Shown one piece after another: positions 63,384 to 64,000 of a stretch of 64,000 nucleotides of DNA. The DNA lies in contig QNQO01006969.1 of NCBI GenBank assembly GCA_003290165.1, positions 62,001 to 126,000 on the forward strand. Direction: 5' to 3'. The notes beneath the pieces were generated by a model, which was not told the DNA's origin, made no database searches, and worked only from the letters and a program-made list of their open reading frames with translations. How positions within the stretch are numbered: position 1 is the first letter of the stretch; the number at the start of each line of letters is the position of its first letter. The stretch comes from Berberis thunbergii (lineage: Eukaryota > Streptophyta > Magnoliopsida > Ranunculales > Berberidaceae). The translations under genes and the position numbers were made by a program.

Positions 63384-64000
63384 AAATGTTCACTATAATT
63401 ATACTCAATTCTAAGTCCGAATCTAACTCATCTGATGATGATCTTCAGGTCTATCAAATGCGTTAAGATTCCAATTCTTCTGACCATGAAGAATCTGATT
63501 AGGATCATTGTGCTAAAGCTTGCACATGCAATGCTTTAAACACTATCAATATGCTCTCAAAACTAAAGAATCAAGTATTCTTTTAGATTTTGTTGATCGA
63601 ATTGATGATCCCAAACTCAAAACTAAGTATTTGACTCATATCAAAAATACAATTACTCACAAACTGGTTCCTGAAATTATGAACCATTTTTACAATCATA
63701 AAGAAATTATCAATAGATTCAGAACTCCTTCTAAGTATTCTGTTTCTATTCCTGATTTACAATCAGAAGTTAATATCATGAAAAAAGAAATTGCACAGCT
63801 TAAGCAAGGCAATACTTGGCTTACACAACAGTTGTTGAACCAACAGGTTCAAAATGCAATCGCTCTTCTTGATATTCCTTCAACTTCAAATTAAGAGGCT
63901 CAACCAACAACTGAACCAGCTTTTCTCAATGAATTAAATACAGTCACCTATCACAAATGGTATATTAATGTGACCCTTGTTATTAATAAGTATTTCACAA
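63384..64000 (+). pseudogene. Second pararetrovirus fragment (coat end to protease)
   Basis: The plus-strand sequence matches 34325-34935. The frame 63520-63894 is homologous to 34489-34878, including DFVDRIDDPKLKT and the coiled-coil phrase EVNIMKKEI, then a stop and the start of the protease region. It is joined head to head with the inverted leader at about 63383, so this copy is rearranged. It continues past the window's right edge. Confidence 0.78.

Overview
The window is nuclear DNA from a flowering plant, most likely a eudicot. The evidence is AT-rich introns with GT/AG borders, exon fragments of plant-type genes (starch synthase I, an ETO1-like protein, an IQD protein, ascorbate peroxidase 6-like, SufC/ABCI6-like) and typical plant transposable elements. 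I see no complete, intact host gene. The nearest to one is the 3' end of an HMG-box gene at the left edge. Almost everything else is nested mobile DNA.

Layout. 1-1111: 3' exons of an HMG-box gene. 1400-1790: relic of CACTA-type subterminal repeats. 4130-16100 (minus): a decayed LINE whose endonuclease is split by a 6.8-kb CACTA element (8889-15699, target duplication ATT). 17494-17706: a tRNA-derived SINE. 20367-37530: a damaged endogenous pararetrovirus (family Caulimoviridae) on the plus strand. Its leader is split by a 9.3-kb CACTA element (21697-31037, TTA), it is joined at about 36090 to an oppositely oriented ORF, and a direct repeat flanks the whole block; the left repeat copy carries a SINE. 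38170-56931 (minus): a Ty3/gypsy retrotransposon, probably Tat lineage, whose integrase is split by a 10-kb CACTA element (42791-52807, ATA). 56936-60400: a tandemly duplicated host segment with an ORF1-only LINE inserted in the first copy. 61350-62805: two CACTA-type MITEs and a hairpin MITE. 62809-64000: a second, rearranged pararetrovirus fragment.

The most interesting content is the cargo of the three large CACTA elements. None shows a recognisable transposase, yet together they carry exon-intron fragments of at least twelve unrelated host genes. Most cargo borders are still GT/AG splice sites, and all twelve fragments run in the same direction, downstream of a purine-rich leader next to the left terminus. 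Two of the three elements (21697 and 42791) belong to one family, with the same termini and 3' subterminal arrays but entirely different cargo. All three sit inside other transposable elements. This looks like a Pack-CACTA exon-shuffling system that samples host genes with a strong sense-strand bias. The copies seen here are visibly decayed: stops, frameshifts and a lost catalytic Glu in the starch synthase.

Motifs, borders and target duplications were read directly. Family names come from recognising protein motifs without a database search. Identity percentages and copy numbers were not computed.
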